Positions 52,080 through 60,526 of a DNA stretch of 64,000 nt are shown here, piece after piece. The DNA lies in assembly GCF_900636385.1 (NCBI RefSeq), contig NZ_LR134269.1, positions 930,001 to 994,000 of the forward strand. Reading direction: 5' to 3'. Position 1 is the first letter of the stretch; each line of letters opens with the position of its first letter. Under the pieces are notes generated by a model. That model saw only the letters and a list, made by a program, of their open reading frames with translations, did not search any database and had not been told where the DNA came from. Origin of the DNA: Staphylococcus warneri. Lineage in GTDB: Bacteria; Bacillota; Bacilli; Staphylococcales; Staphylococcaceae. The translations under genes and the position numbers were made by a program.

Positions 52080-52916
52080 ATGGACAATATTAAATTTTAT
52101 AATGGACACACGATGCCGAAAGTTGGTCTAGGTACATTTAGAGTAGAAAATAATGATGATTGTACAAAAGCTGTTAAATACGCAATTGAAAATGGATATA
52201 GAAGTATCGATACAGCAAAGGTATATGGTAATGAAGAAAAAGTAGGCCAAGGTATTAAAGAAGGACTTGAATCCACTGGTTTAAAACGTGAGGATTTATT
52301 TATTACTTCAAAATTATGGTTAGAAGATTTTGGTAGAGAAAATGTTGAACAAGCTTATGAAAATAGTTTGAAAAGATTAGACTTAGATTATCTAGATTTA
52401 TATTTAATGCATTGGCCAGGTACGAATGAAGCACTAATGATAGATACATGGCAAGGTATGGAAGATTTATATAAACAAGAGCGTGTTAAAAACATTGGAG
52501 TGAGTAACTTTAATGTAGATCATTTTGAAGCATTATTGGCTCAAGTATCTATTAAACCAGTCATCAATCAAGTTGAATTCCACCCATACTTAACTCAAAA
52601 AGAGTTAAGACAATATTTAGATGTTCAAAATATCGTGATGGAATCTTGGTCACCATTAATGAATGCTCAAATATTGGATGATGAAATAGTTAATCAGGTA
52701 GCACAAGAAGTTGGGCAAACGCCAGCACAAGTGATTATTAGATGGAACTATCAACATCAAGTAGTAACAATCCCTAAATCTGTGACACCACACCGTATAG
52801 ATGAAAATCTAAATATATTAGATTTTGAATTGAATGATGACCAAATGAAAAAATTAGATGACCTTAATCAAAATAAAAGAATTGGACCTGATCCATCAGA
52901 ATTTAATGGCCAATAA
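52080..52916 (+). CDS. Aldo/keto reductase
   Basis: A 278-residue NADPH-dependent reductase of the AKR family; substrate unknown. Catalytic residues lie in SIDTAKVYGNEEKVG (Asp, Tyr), FITSKLWLED (Lys) and YLMHWPGT (His), with the coenzyme segment IPKSVTPHRIDENL near the C-terminus. AAGGAG precedes the ATG. Confidence 0.93.
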   Translation: MDNIKFYNGHTMPKVGLGTFRVENNDDCTKAVKYAIENGYRSIDTAKVYGNEEKVGQGIKEGLESTGLKREDLFITSKLWLEDFGRENVEQAYENSLKRLDLDYLDLYLMHWPGTNEALMIDTWQGMEDLYKQERVKNIGVSNFNVDHFEALLAQVSIKPVINQVEFHPYLTQKELRQYLDVQNIVMESWSPLMNAQILDDEIVNQVAQEVGQTPAQVIIRWNYQHQVVTIPKSVTPHRIDENLNILDFELNDDQMKKLDDLNQNKRIGPDPSEFNGQ

Positions 52917-52923
52917 AAAAGAC

Positions 52924-52962
52924 AAAACCACGTCCTCAAATTGAAAGGGGGGACGTGGTTTT
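52924..52962. terminator. Terminator between the aldo/keto reductase and crcB genes
   Basis: AAAACCACGTCC/GGACGTGGTTTT perfect 12-bp stem, A- and T-flanked, usable from both sides. Confidence 0.9.
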
Positions 52963-52975
52963 AATATATCATCAA

Positions 52976-53335
52976 CTATTGAAATAAATGATAAGCCCAA
53001 TAACAACTTAAAAATGCGCCTACAAATTGCAAGAGTGTATAAATAATAAAAGGTATAGGCTTAAATTTAGGTGATACCATGCCTACAAGTTCATTAGATA
53101 AGGTTGAAAATGTTGTTAATCCGCCTAAAATACCTGTGATGAAGAATGAATTTATCCAATTGATGTGCAGTGATAATCCAGATACGGTGCCAATTAACAC
53201 ACATCCCATAATATTAACTATCAATGTACCCACAGGTAATTTGGTAATAAATTGATTGAAGTAATTTGATATTATCGCACGGATCATCGCACCGATGCCG
53301 CCACCAAGCATAACTAATATCATTGTCTTTATCAT
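52976..53335 (-). CDS. crcB: Fluoride channel Fluc/CrcB, second subunit
   Basis: A 119-residue four-helix membrane protein exporting fluoride. [23 protein letters not shown] and [12 protein letters not shown] are family motifs (Asn and the TTFST pore region). It overlaps the upstream crcB gene by ATGA; such pairs assemble as dual-topology or heteromeric channels. No fluoride riboswitch is seen upstream of the pair. Confidence 0.94.
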   Translation of the reverse strand: MIKTMILVMLGGGIGAMIRAIISNYFNQFITKLPVGTLIVNIMGCVLIGTVSGLSLHINWINSFFITGILGGLTTFSTLSNELVGMVSPKFKPIPFIIYTLLQFVGAFLSCYWAYHLFQ

Positions 53336-53694
53336 AACTGCTCACCTAATTTCTTACCTAGTAAACATAAAAGAATGCAAAGGATGTAACTTATCAAAGC
53401 ATAAATGATTAATAACGCCCATTGTTGCTGATTATACATTTGAACGAGTTCGAATTGAAATGTAGAAAATGTAGTCAATGCACCCATGAATCCAGTAGTG
53501 ACGGCTTTTTTTAATAAAGGATTGTTGTTAAATAGCTTAATTGTTAAAGCCGACAAAAATCCCATAAAAAAGCCACCTATTAAATTGGCGCTTAATGTGC
53601 CTATAGGTATGTCATGTCCATGATTAAAGAAAGAAAACAGATATCTCAATAATGCACCAAAGGCACCACCGATAAAAATATAAAAATATTGCAT
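53332..53694 (-). CDS. crcB: Fluoride channel Fluc/CrcB, first subunit
   Basis: A 120-residue Fluc subunit: [29 protein letters not shown] and [12 protein letters not shown] match its partner. The frame extends to a TTG at 53712, but the ATG at 53692-53694 has AAAGGA upstream and gives [10 protein letters not shown]. First gene of the pair. Confidence 0.93.
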   Translation of the reverse strand: MQYFYIFIGGAFGALLRYLFSFFNHGHDIPIGTLSANLIGGFFMGFLSALTIKLFNNNPLLKKAVTTGFMGALTTFSTFQFELVQMYNQQQWALLIIYALISYILCILLCLLGKKLGEQL

Positions 53695-53833
53695 TTTCAA
53701 AAGTCCTTTCAATTTAATCTGTTTTAAAATATAAAATCATATATCTTGAGTTAGTTGAATGTCATATATAAAACTAAATCAACCAATTCTCATAGAAAAG
53801 GTTGATTTGAATAAATCCACACTACGTTATCCA

Positions 53834-54139
53834 TTAAAAAAGGAAACCATAGGTATGTAATGAGGATAAAATATGAATGATAATTACGATGAAAATAAGA
53901 ATAGGTAAAAACTTACTGGCAATTCTTATCCAATCTTGCTTTTCACGCGCGTGTTTGATAGATTTATCTGCAAATATCACTGAAGCAATCAATATAATGA
54001 CATTGATCACACTACATGCAATGACCAGTTTAACGAATGAACCTAAAACACTATTCAATAAAGGATTATTTGTATTAAAGAAAAAGCTTATCGCTAATAA
54101 TATTAATGTAATATAAAAGTAGATTTTTGATTTTGACAT
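53834..54139 (-). CDS. Small membrane protein, unknown function
   Basis: A 101-residue protein with three hydrophobic segments (about 6-24, 33-57, 77-95). No recognised domain. GGAGG at 54146-54150 directly abuts an upstream ATG, leaving no spacing, so MSKSK at 54137-54139 with six-base spacing is the likely start. Divergent from the transaldolase gene. Confidence 0.65.
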   Translation of the reverse strand: MSKSKIYFYITLILLAISFFFNTNNPLLNSVLGSFVKLVIACSVINVIILIASVIFADKSIKHAREKQDWIRIASKFLPILIFIVIIIHILSSLHTYGFLF

Positions 54140-54394
54140 GCGCATCCTCCTAGATGGTTATCATTACAATATACTACCATTTTTTAGGATATGAGAATAG
54201 TATAAATTAATATAAAAAATGCGTTGAAAATCGAAATCCTATGATATAGGCAAATAATTCGCTTACATTTCAAAAGCATGTTATAAATTATTTATAAATA
54301 ATTAATGAAGTTATGTTAAATTAAAGCATTTACATACTTAAATATAGTAATCAATAACATTAAATCAATGTTATCGATTAAGGAGGAATTCATT

Positions 54395-55108
54395 ATGAGA
54401 CAATTAAACGTAGAAGTATTTGCTGACGGTGCAGATATCGAAGAAATGAAAGCAGCATACAAAAACAAACAGGTTGATGGATTTACAACTAATCCTAGTT
54501 TAATGGCAAAAGCTGGCGTAACAGATTATAAAGCATTTGCTGAAGAAGCAGTGAGAGAAATTCCGGATGCTTCAATTTCATTTGAAGTATTCGCAGATGA
54601 TTTAGAAACAATGGAAAAAGAAGCTGAAATCTTAAAACAATATGGTGATAATGTATTTGTTAAAATTCCTATTGTTACAACTGATGGTACGTCTACCATT
54701 CCATTAATTAAAGCTTTATCAGCTAAACAAGTAAGACTGAATGTAACTGCTGTTTATACGATTGAACAAGTTAAACAAATTACTGAAGCTGTAACTGAAG
54801 GGGTACCAACATATGTATCTGTATTTGCTGGTCGTATCGCCGACACTGGTGTAGATCCATTACCATTGATGAAGGAAGCTGTCGAAATTACACATAGTAA
54901 AAAAGGCGTTAAATTATTATGGGCTAGTTGCCGTGAATTATTTAATGTAATGCAAGCTGATGAAATTGGTGCTGATATCATTACATGTCCTGCAGATGTT
55001 GTTAAGAAGGTCAATAATAATTTAGGTAGAGATGTCGAAGGACTATCTATTGATACAGTCAAAGGCTTTGCTAAAGATATTCAAAGTTCAGGGTTATCTA
55101 TTTTATAA
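54395..55108 (+). CDS. tal: Transaldolase
   Basis: Pentose-phosphate enzyme of the small TalC/FSA-like class, 237 residues. The Schiff-base lysine is in VFVKIPIVTTDG; NVTAVYTIEQV, VSVFAGRIADTG and WASCRELFNV are typical. The frame opens at 54368, but AAGGAGG at 54380-54386 favours the ATG at 54395 (MRQLNVEVFADG). Whether it acts as a transaldolase or fructose-6-phosphate aldolase cannot be told from sequence alone. Confidence 0.92.
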   Translation: MRQLNVEVFADGADIEEMKAAYKNKQVDGFTTNPSLMAKAGVTDYKAFAEEAVREIPDASISFEVFADDLETMEKEAEILKQYGDNVFVKIPIVTTDGTSTIPLIKALSAKQVRLNVTAVYTIEQVKQITEAVTEGVPTYVSVFAGRIADTGVDPLPLMKEAVEITHSKKGVKLLWASCRELFNVMQADEIGADIITCPADVVKKVNNNLGRDVEGLSIDTVKGFAKDIQSSGLSIL

Positions 55109-55151
55109 ATAATCATAAAATGATAGAAGATGAAGAATGAGTCAAAATAGT

Positions 55152-55218
55152 AGCCAATCGCACGTACATATTTTCAACTTTTATTTTAAGTAAACAATGT
55201 ACGTTAGATTGGCTTTTC
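55152..55218 (+). terminator. Transaldolase terminator
   Basis: AGCCAATC...ACGTACAT pairs with ATGTACGT...GATTGGCT, then T-run. Confidence 0.85.
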
Positions 55219-55309
55219 TTATTAAGATTTTTAATTTTGAATTGAATGATTGTTCAAAGTCATCTATGATATATAAATAACCAATTAGAGTAGAGGTGCA
55301 ATTCTAGCT

Positions 55310-55765
55310 ATGGATAAAAAGACATTTAGTGCTAGAGTAAAAAAGCAATTATGGTTCTTAAATAATAATGAAAAAGAACAACTTAATCAGGAATTGAACC
55401 AATTGGATGAACATGAGACTGATGTTTTAAATAAGCCTGTCAAATTTTCAAATCAATTTTTAAGAACTCAAGTATTTAGACAAAAAAATATAAGTTCATT
55501 TAGTCTAATTCTATTATTGATGGGAATCGTTTTTACATATGTGATATTATTAGGTGGCTTTCTATTTGGATTAATTACAAGTCTCACAGCTGTTAATTAT
55601 TTTATTAATCCACAAGTCACTTTATCAACAGTAACAGTGATATTAATTATCGTAGGTGCGATTCTATTGATGATTATTTCTCTGTTCTTAATTAAGAAAG
55701 TAACTGCATTTTTTACTAAAAAGTTATTAGAATATAAATTTAATAAGCAGAATACGAATGTGTAA
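55310..55765 (+). CDS. HAAS/DUF1700-like membrane protein
   Basis: A 151-residue protein with a helical N-terminal domain (KTFSARVKKQLWFLNNNEKEQLNQELNQL) like the HAAS signalling domain and two membrane segments (about 63-92 and 104-128). Function unknown. AGAGGTG lies 11 bases before the ATG. Its 3' end overlaps the convergent comK-like gene by 26 bp, and its terminator lies inside that gene. Confidence 0.75.
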   Translation: MDKKTFSARVKKQLWFLNNNEKEQLNQELNQLDEHETDVLNKPVKFSNQFLRTQVFRQKNISSFSLILLLMGIVFTYVILLGGFLFGLITSLTAVNYFINPQVTLSTVTVILIIVGAILLMIISLFLIKKVTAFFTKKLLEYKFNKQNTNV

Positions 55766-56186
55766 TCAAATGGCAAAGAAGTAAGCTTTCTTGCCATTTT
55801 TTTATTATAGAAGTGTAAGGTTCGTCTACTACTAGAGATTTAGTATTAGAAAACTGTATGAGTGTGGCATCGCTTTTTGATTGAATTCCAATAATATAGT
55901 ATGCATTAATATAAATTTGAATAGGAGAACGATGATTTTTAAGAGGGAACAAGATAAGTGTCTCATTAACGTAAAGAGGTATCTTTTTATTAATTTGAAG
56001 TAGTCGTTTAGCAAGTTTCTTTTGAAGCGGTAATGATTTTTGATGTAATTCTAATAGATATATTAATGTATTATTGATAGTAAGCGGTAGTGAAATGGCA
56101 TATTGTTGATAATGACATCGAGTAACACTTTTTGGACCTATCTCTGTTTCAATATATAATAATTGAGATGTTGTAATTTGATTCAT
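55740..56186 (-). CDS. ComK-family regulator, partner of SigS (EcfX-like)
   Basis: A 148-residue ComK-like protein, shorter than the roughly 190 residues of ComK. The stretch KKIPLYVNETLILFPLKNHRSPIQIYI, then IQFSNTKSLVVDEPYTSIIKKW, aligns with the B. subtilis ComK core (VDPSNQIFLFPTL, FSNGKTMELPISYNSF). It starts four bases after sigS. The S. aureus partner of SigS is EcfX, and I believe it is this family. A target at comK-type promoters is inference. Confidence 0.75.
   Translation of the reverse strand: MNQITTSQLLYIETEIGPKSVTRCHYQQYAISLPLTINNTLIYLLELHQKSLPLQKKLAKRLLQINKKIPLYVNETLILFPLKNHRSPIQIYINAYYIIGIQSKSDATLIQFSNTKSLVVDEPYTSIIKKWQESLLLCHLITHSYSAY
55768..55803 (+). terminator. Terminator of the HAAS-like gene, inside the comK-like gene
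   Basis: AAATGGCAA-GAA / TTC-TTGCCATTT stem with T-run; converging genes share this DNA. Confidence 0.85.
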
Positions 56187-56190
56187 GTTG

Positions 56191-56679
56191 TCATTCCTTT
56201 TCTAGGTTGTATTGTAAATGCTGCATAATTTTGGATTGAGTTACTTTTTTAATTTTCTTAATAGTTGATATAGAAAGATGCATTATATTTGCGATTTCAA
56301 ATTGTTTATAACCCAATAATTTTAAATCTAACCATTGTTTTTCTTGATTATTTAATAGATAATAAATGTCTTGCAAAAGTAATGCATCTTCGTTTAAAAA
56401 TTGAATGGGTTCATTTTTTGAGTAGACAGTTGTATCAATATTTATAGTAGATAATTTTTTGTTTTCTTTGCGAAATATATCGATAAGATAATAGTTTAGC
56501 CTAATAAAAAGATAAGAGGATAATTTGTGAGATTTTGAGGGTTGATAATTATGAGTTAAGTGCCATAATTGGATTAACAGTAATTGATAAAACTCGTCAT
56601 AATTATAAGTGATTTGGTATCTTTTTAACAAATAATGTATGATTTTGTTGTACTCTTGATAGATAATCTTGAATTCCAA
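56191..56679 (-). CDS. sigS: ECF-type sigma factor SigS
   Basis: A 162-residue sigma-70 family factor of the small group found in staphylococci. Region 2 is about 20-75 (YDEFYQLLLIQLWHL, SSYLFIRLNYYLIDIFRKENK); region 4 HTH is about 108-150 (LNNQEKQWLDLKLLGYKQFEIANIMHLSISTIKKIKK). In S. aureus SigS answers DNA damage and cell-wall stress. The start is a TTG at 56677-56679 behind AGGAG. First gene of the sigS-comK-like unit. Confidence 0.9.
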   Translation of the reverse strand: MEFKIIYQEYNKIIHYLLKRYQITYNYDEFYQLLLIQLWHLTHNYQPSKSHKLSSYLFIRLNYYLIDIFRKENKKLSTINIDTTVYSKNEPIQFLNEDALLLQDIYYLLNNQEKQWLDLKLLGYKQFEIANIMHLSISTIKKIKKVTQSKIMQHLQYNLEKE

Positions 56680-56871
56680 AGTTTTCTCCTATTTATGTAC
56701 ATAAAGCGTTTTTCCGGATAAAATGAATTTAAAATATTTAATAAAAAATTTCATTTGCTTAATTGTAAAAATAGGTGTTAAATAGTAAGCATAGAAAATA
56801 ACTAGGTATTTAAATTTTACAATTACATTGTCGTATTGTTTAAATAGAGCAAAGTTTGATAGGAGGTACGT

Positions 56872-57096
56872 ATGGATTACGCACACTTAAATTTAGAACA
56901 TTTTTTCGCACGCAATGACGATTTAGATCGAATTAAAGATCGCTCAGATTTTGTAATGATTAATAATTTTACTAATGAAATGAAATATAGAGATGGTGAA
57001 ATTGAAGGAACAATTGATTTAAATCAATATTTTTATAAAAATAGATCACAAGCTGTAAGTTTTATCATGATGGAATATAAAAATCATAATAAATAA
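56872..57096 (+). CDS. Hypothetical protein (74 aa)
   Basis: A small hydrophilic, acidic protein (MDYAHLNLEHFFARNDDL...) with no membrane segment. AGGAGGTA precedes the ATG at ideal spacing, and the ORF lies beside sigS and divergent from it. No known domain was recognised; a downstream long hairpin could end its transcript. Confidence 0.7.
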   Translation: MDYAHLNLEHFFARNDDLDRIKDRSDFVMINNFTNEMKYRDGEIEGTIDLNQYFYKNRSQAVSFIMMEYKNHNK

Positions 57097-57105
57097 TGGT
57101 AAAGG

Positions 57106-57209
57106 TTTAGACATAGAAATTGAATTGACACTATCATATGTAAATTGCATGCATATAATTCGTGCATCATTTTCCTGAAGATAGTGTCAATATTGTTGTC
57201 TAAATCTTT
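57106..57209 (+). terminator. Long bipartite hairpin, probable terminator
   Basis: TTTAGACA/TGTCTAAA (57106-57113, 57197-57204) encloses TTGACACTATC/GATAGTGTCAA (57125-57135, 57180-57190); a T-run follows. The 44-base loop contains further partial pairing. It could also be a stable RNA. Confidence 0.55.
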
Positions 57210-57358
57210 TTCATCTCAAAAGTTTCATTTTTATTACTTTTTATTTATGAATTTGTAACAAAGTATATATTAAATTGTGAATCAGAATTAATAATGTTAA
57301 ACTTTATTATCGTAATACAATTGAAAAGAATAACAACATTGACCTAAGAGGTGTGAAT

Positions 57359-58213
57359 ATGACGAAGCACAAAAAGGGATCTATTGTTGCAATTTTAGGA
57401 TTGCTGATTATCTTTGTAATTGGAGCAATTATCTTTTTCTCAATGGTTTCTGACCAAATCTTCTTTAAACACGTAAAAGAAGAACAGAAGATTGAGAAAT
57501 TAGATGTAACTTTAGATAAAGCCGCAAAGAAACAAATAGATAACTATACGAGTCAACAAGTATCGAATAAAAACAATGATGCGTGGAGAGATGCATCATC
57601 AACTGAAATAAAATCAGCTATGGATAGTAGTCAATTTATCGATAGTGACGTACAAAAATATCAGTTTTTAGATTTATCTAAATATCAAGGTATTGATGAA
57701 AAAAGAATTAAGCGTATGTTAGTTGATCGACCAACTTTATTGAAACATACTGATGACTTTACAAAAGCAGCGAAAGATAAACATGTAAATGAAGTTTATT
57801 TAATTTCACATGCGTTATTAGAAACAGGTGCTGCTAAGAGTGAATTATCTAAAGGTGTAGAAATTGATGGTAAGAAATACTACAACTTTTACGGTGTAGG
57901 AGCATTAGACAAAGATCCTGTTAAGACAGGTGCTGAATATGCTAAAAAACATGGTTGGGACACACCTCAAAAAGCCATTTATGGTGGTGCTGATTTCATT
58001 CATAATCATTTCTTAAAACATGAAGATCAAGATACACTATACAGTATGAGATGGAATCCTAAGAATCCTGGTGAACATCAATATGCAACTGACATTAAAT
58101 GGGCTGAAAGTAATGCCACTATCATCGCGGATTTTTATAAAGATATGAAAACTGAAGGTAAATATTTCAAGTTATATGTTTATAAAGATGATAAAGATCA
58201 TTTGAAGAAATAA
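57359..58213 (+). CDS. sagB: Membrane-bound N-acetylglucosaminidase SagB
   Basis: A glucosaminidase that shortens nascent peptidoglycan; with LyrA/SpdC it releases strands from the membrane in S. aureus. The protein has 284 residues, the S. aureus length: one N-terminal membrane anchor (IVAILGLLIIFVIGAIIFFSM) and a glucosaminidase domain with the catalytic glutamate in LISHALLETG and the NFYGVGALDKDP segment. The frame opens at GTG 57353, but that codon is part of the ribosome site; the ATG at 57359 is the start. Beside sigS, as in S. aureus. Confidence 0.92.
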   Translation: MTKHKKGSIVAILGLLIIFVIGAIIFFSMVSDQIFFKHVKEEQKIEKLDVTLDKAAKKQIDNYTSQQVSNKNNDAWRDASSTEIKSAMDSSQFIDSDVQKYQFLDLSKYQGIDEKRIKRMLVDRPTLLKHTDDFTKAAKDKHVNEVYLISHALLETGAAKSELSKGVEIDGKKYYNFYGVGALDKDPVKTGAEYAKKHGWDTPQKAIYGGADFIHNHFLKHEDQDTLYSMRWNPKNPGEHQYATDIKWAESNATIIADFYKDMKTEGKYFKLYVYKDDKDHLKK

Positions 58214-58227
58214 TGAAGCTAATATGG

Positions 58228-58267
58228 AAAAATGCCTGCAACGGTAATAACTGTTGTAGGCATTTTT
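58228..58267 (+). terminator. sagB terminator
   Basis: AATGCCT-CAAC / GTTG-AGGCATT stem with T-run. Confidence 0.9.
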
Positions 58268-58283
58268 GTATACGTTAACTGTA

Positions 58284-58361
58284 TTATTCAGCTTTATTAT
58301 GACGTGTCATCCATAAAAATATTATAATAGTGAGTGCTATGATTTTAGAAATTAATTTCAT
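58284..58361 (-). CDS. Small membrane peptide (25 aa)
   Basis: MKLISKIIALTIIIFLW begins a 25-residue peptide with one hydrophobic helix and a polar tail (MTRHNKAE). AGAGGTGAT directly precedes the ATG. It has no recognised family; size and shape resemble type I toxins or small membrane regulators, but no paired antisense RNA was found. Confidence 0.45.
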   Translation of the reverse strand: MKLISKIIALTIIIFLWMTRHNKAE

Positions 58362-58535
58362 TTCATCACCTCTTAGAAAGATTTTATCACAAATTATAAA
58401 GGATTAAATTGTTGAAGATTAGGATATATATGAGTAAATATGAAAGTCTAATTTTTGATAATCTATGAACTTGAAAAAGGAATTATTAAGAAAAATTATC
58501 ACAGAAATAGATTTTAGATAAAGGATGATATAACA

Positions 58536-60035
58536 ATGCGAGTAGCTATAATAGGAATGGGCACAGCCGGTGTCAGTGTTTTACGTCAACTTGTCAAACA
58601 TGACCATTTTGAAAAATTAAAAGTAGATGTGTATGATGACCGCAATAATATGGGACAGGGTGTTCCTTTTCAAAATGATAGTAGTGAATTACTTATTAAT
58701 ATGCCGTCTAAAAAAATGAGTTTAAATTTAGATGATGATGAAGAGTTTTGGAAATGGTATCAACATCAGCAAGAATTTGAATTCGATAATCCTACATATT
58801 TACCACGTTTTGTATTTGGACATTATATGAAATCATATTTATCCAAATTTGATGATCAATATGAAAATATAACAATTATCAATCATAAAGTACGTGAAAT
58901 ATTTACGACTTCAAAAGTAGACGAAACAAATCTTAAATATTACGTTTGTACCTCAGATGATATGAAAGAATGGCGAGAATATGATTACTTATTTTTAACC
59001 TTTGGTACATTTGCATATCACGATCCATATCATTTAAAAGGTATAAAAGGGTTTAAACCGACACCTTACCCTACATACAATTCATTAGATGATGTAAATG
59101 AAGATGATAGAATTGCAATTCTTGGTACTGGTCTAGCAAGTCTAGATGTTATTCGATATGTCACTGCACATCACCCTAGATTGCCTATTTTAATGACTAG
59201 TCGATCTGCCAATTTACCTAGTGTAAGAGGTCAAATGGTAGATATAGAATTTACACATTTAACAAAACAAAAGTTTAATGATTTACAGGCACAGAATTAT
59301 GGGAATGTCCCATTAGATATAGCAGTAGATTTATTTTTAAAAGAATGTAGCGACTATGGTATAGATTTTGAAAAATTAATCAATAGAAGAACTGGAAATC
59401 ATATTAATGATTTAAAGTTTGATTTAGAACATGAAAAGGAAATGGGAATTTTCCAAAGTATAATTGAATACTTAAAGGAAAATTTAAATTGGATTTGGAA
59501 TAGTTTAAGTTTTGAAGATCAACAAATATTCCAAGAGAAATATACTAAAATGATTCAACTCAATTCTAATCCAATGCCTCCTAGAACTGCGAAATTACTT
59601 ATTGAGTTATTAGAAAAAGAGGCGTTGATTATCCGTAAAAATTTAAAAAATGTATATCATGAGGACGGATTATTCCATTTACAATATGAAAATGAGAATG
59701 ACATTGAAGATTTTAATGTAGTCATTAATGCAACTGGATCTAAAAACCATTTATCTGAGCTAGATGAAGATGACCAATTAATTCGTAATTTAGAAAATAG
59801 GCAAATTGTACAATCTCATCCCATGGGTGGTATACAAATTATTCCTGAAACGAACCAGGTTATTAGTCCTAGATTTGGTACTTTAACTAATGTCATAGCG
59901 ATAGGACAAATGACAAATGGCGTCAATAAACTTAGAAACGGTGTCAAAATGATTGTTAACCAAGTGGCTAATGCAGTTGATAGATTGTATGACACTCAAC
60001 AAGACTTTGAAAATATAAACGAAGAGAGCATTTAG
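58536..60035 (+). CDS. FAD/NAD(P)-binding protein
   Basis: A 499-residue flavoprotein of the FAD-NAD(P)-binding (DUF4/MhpA-like) type. Two dinucleotide folds are visible: VAIIGMGTAGVSVL at the start and IAILGTGLASLDVI near residue 190. MGQGVPFQNDSSELLINMPSKKMS and the C-terminal GGIQIIPETNQVISPRFGTL are conserved in staphylococcal homologues. Role unknown; similar proteins are linked to thiol or monooxygenase chemistry. Confidence 0.8.
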   Translation: MRVAIIGMGTAGVSVLRQLVKHDHFEKLKVDVYDDRNNMGQGVPFQNDSSELLINMPSKKMSLNLDDDEEFWKWYQHQQEFEFDNPTYLPRFVFGHYMKSYLSKFDDQYENITIINHKVREIFTTSKVDETNLKYYVCTSDDMKEWREYDYLFLTFGTFAYHDPYHLKGIKGFKPTPYPTYNSLDDVNEDDRIAILGTGLASLDVIRYVTAHHPRLPILMTSRSANLPSVRGQMVDIEFTHLTKQKFNDLQAQNYGNVPLDIAVDLFLKECSDYGIDFEKLINRRTGNHINDLKFDLEHEKEMGIFQSIIEYLKENLNWIWNSLSFEDQQIFQEKYTKMIQLNSNPMPPRTAKLLIELLEKEALIIRKNLKNVYHEDGLFHLQYENENDIEDFNVVINATGSKNHLSELDEDDQLIRNLENRQIVQSHPMGGIQIIPETNQVISPRFGTLTNVIAIGQMTNGVNKLRNGVKMIVNQVANAVDRLYDTQQDFENINEESI

Positions 60036-60147
60036 CGTTGATTAATGATATTCGGTTATTTTTAAATCCATATTTTATTTAAAAGAGAAACAAAATCCGA
60101 TGATTTAATTTAAAAGTATTACTTTAATTAAGTACAATGTATAGTAA
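60036..60147 (+). other. Intergenic region upstream of the riboflavin operon
   Basis: AT-rich, no ORF or hairpin seen. The gap to ribD continues to 60526 and holds the promoter, riboswitch and terminator listed next. Confidence 0.5.
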
Positions 60148-60176
60148 TTGTATTTTTGAAAAAGGTGTAGTATGAT
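60148..60176 (+). promoter_or_regulatory. Riboflavin operon promoter
   Basis: TTGTAT at 60148-60153 and TATGAT at 60171-60176, 17-bp spacer, about 60 bp before the riboswitch. Confidence 0.65.
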
Positions 60177-60234
60177 TTGAATTGTAGTAAATCAGAATAC
60201 AATACTCAATTAACCTTTAACAATTTCATATAAA

Positions 60235-60361
60235 ATTCTTTCGGGGCAGGGTGAAATTCCCAACCGGCAGTGATATGAGCCTGCGACCTGCTAACATTTG
60301 TTAGTGGCTGATCTAGTGAAATTCTAGAGCCGACAGTTAAAGTCTGGATGGGAGAAAGAAT
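60235..60361 (+). promoter_or_regulatory. FMN riboswitch (RFN element)
   Basis: Complete RFN: P1 ATTCTTTC/GAAAGAAT, then GGGGCAGGGTGAAATTCCC, AACCGGCAGTGA, GAGCCTGCGACC and the closing GGATGGGAGA. FMN binding should favour the terminator downstream and lower ribDEBAH transcription. Confidence 0.96.
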
Positions 60362-60463
60362 GACGTTTATCGACATTAACATATATTTGTATAAGTATGT
60401 GTATTAATAAGTATATTTTTATTTTTTAGATATAAATATGCTTGTTTAAAAATATATGATTTC

Positions 60464-60508
60464 GCCTTATGCCTTGAAATGTATCATTTCATTGGTGTAA
60501 GGCTTTTT
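60464..60508 (+). terminator. FMN riboswitch terminator
   Basis: GCCTTATGCC/GGTGTAAGGC with inner GAAATG/CATTTC helix and five T, 102 bases after the aptamer. Confidence 0.85.
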
Positions 60509-60526
60509 AATTTTAGAGGTGATATT

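Noticed and set aside
53695..53833. Fluoride riboswitch before the crcB pair
   Set aside because: The conserved GGCGATG-type aptamer and pseudoknot were looked for upstream of 53694 and not found.
56689..56886. 65-codon minus-strand frame upstream of sigS
   Set aside because: It lies in the divergent promoter region between sigS and the 74-aa gene, has no ribosome site and is AT-driven.
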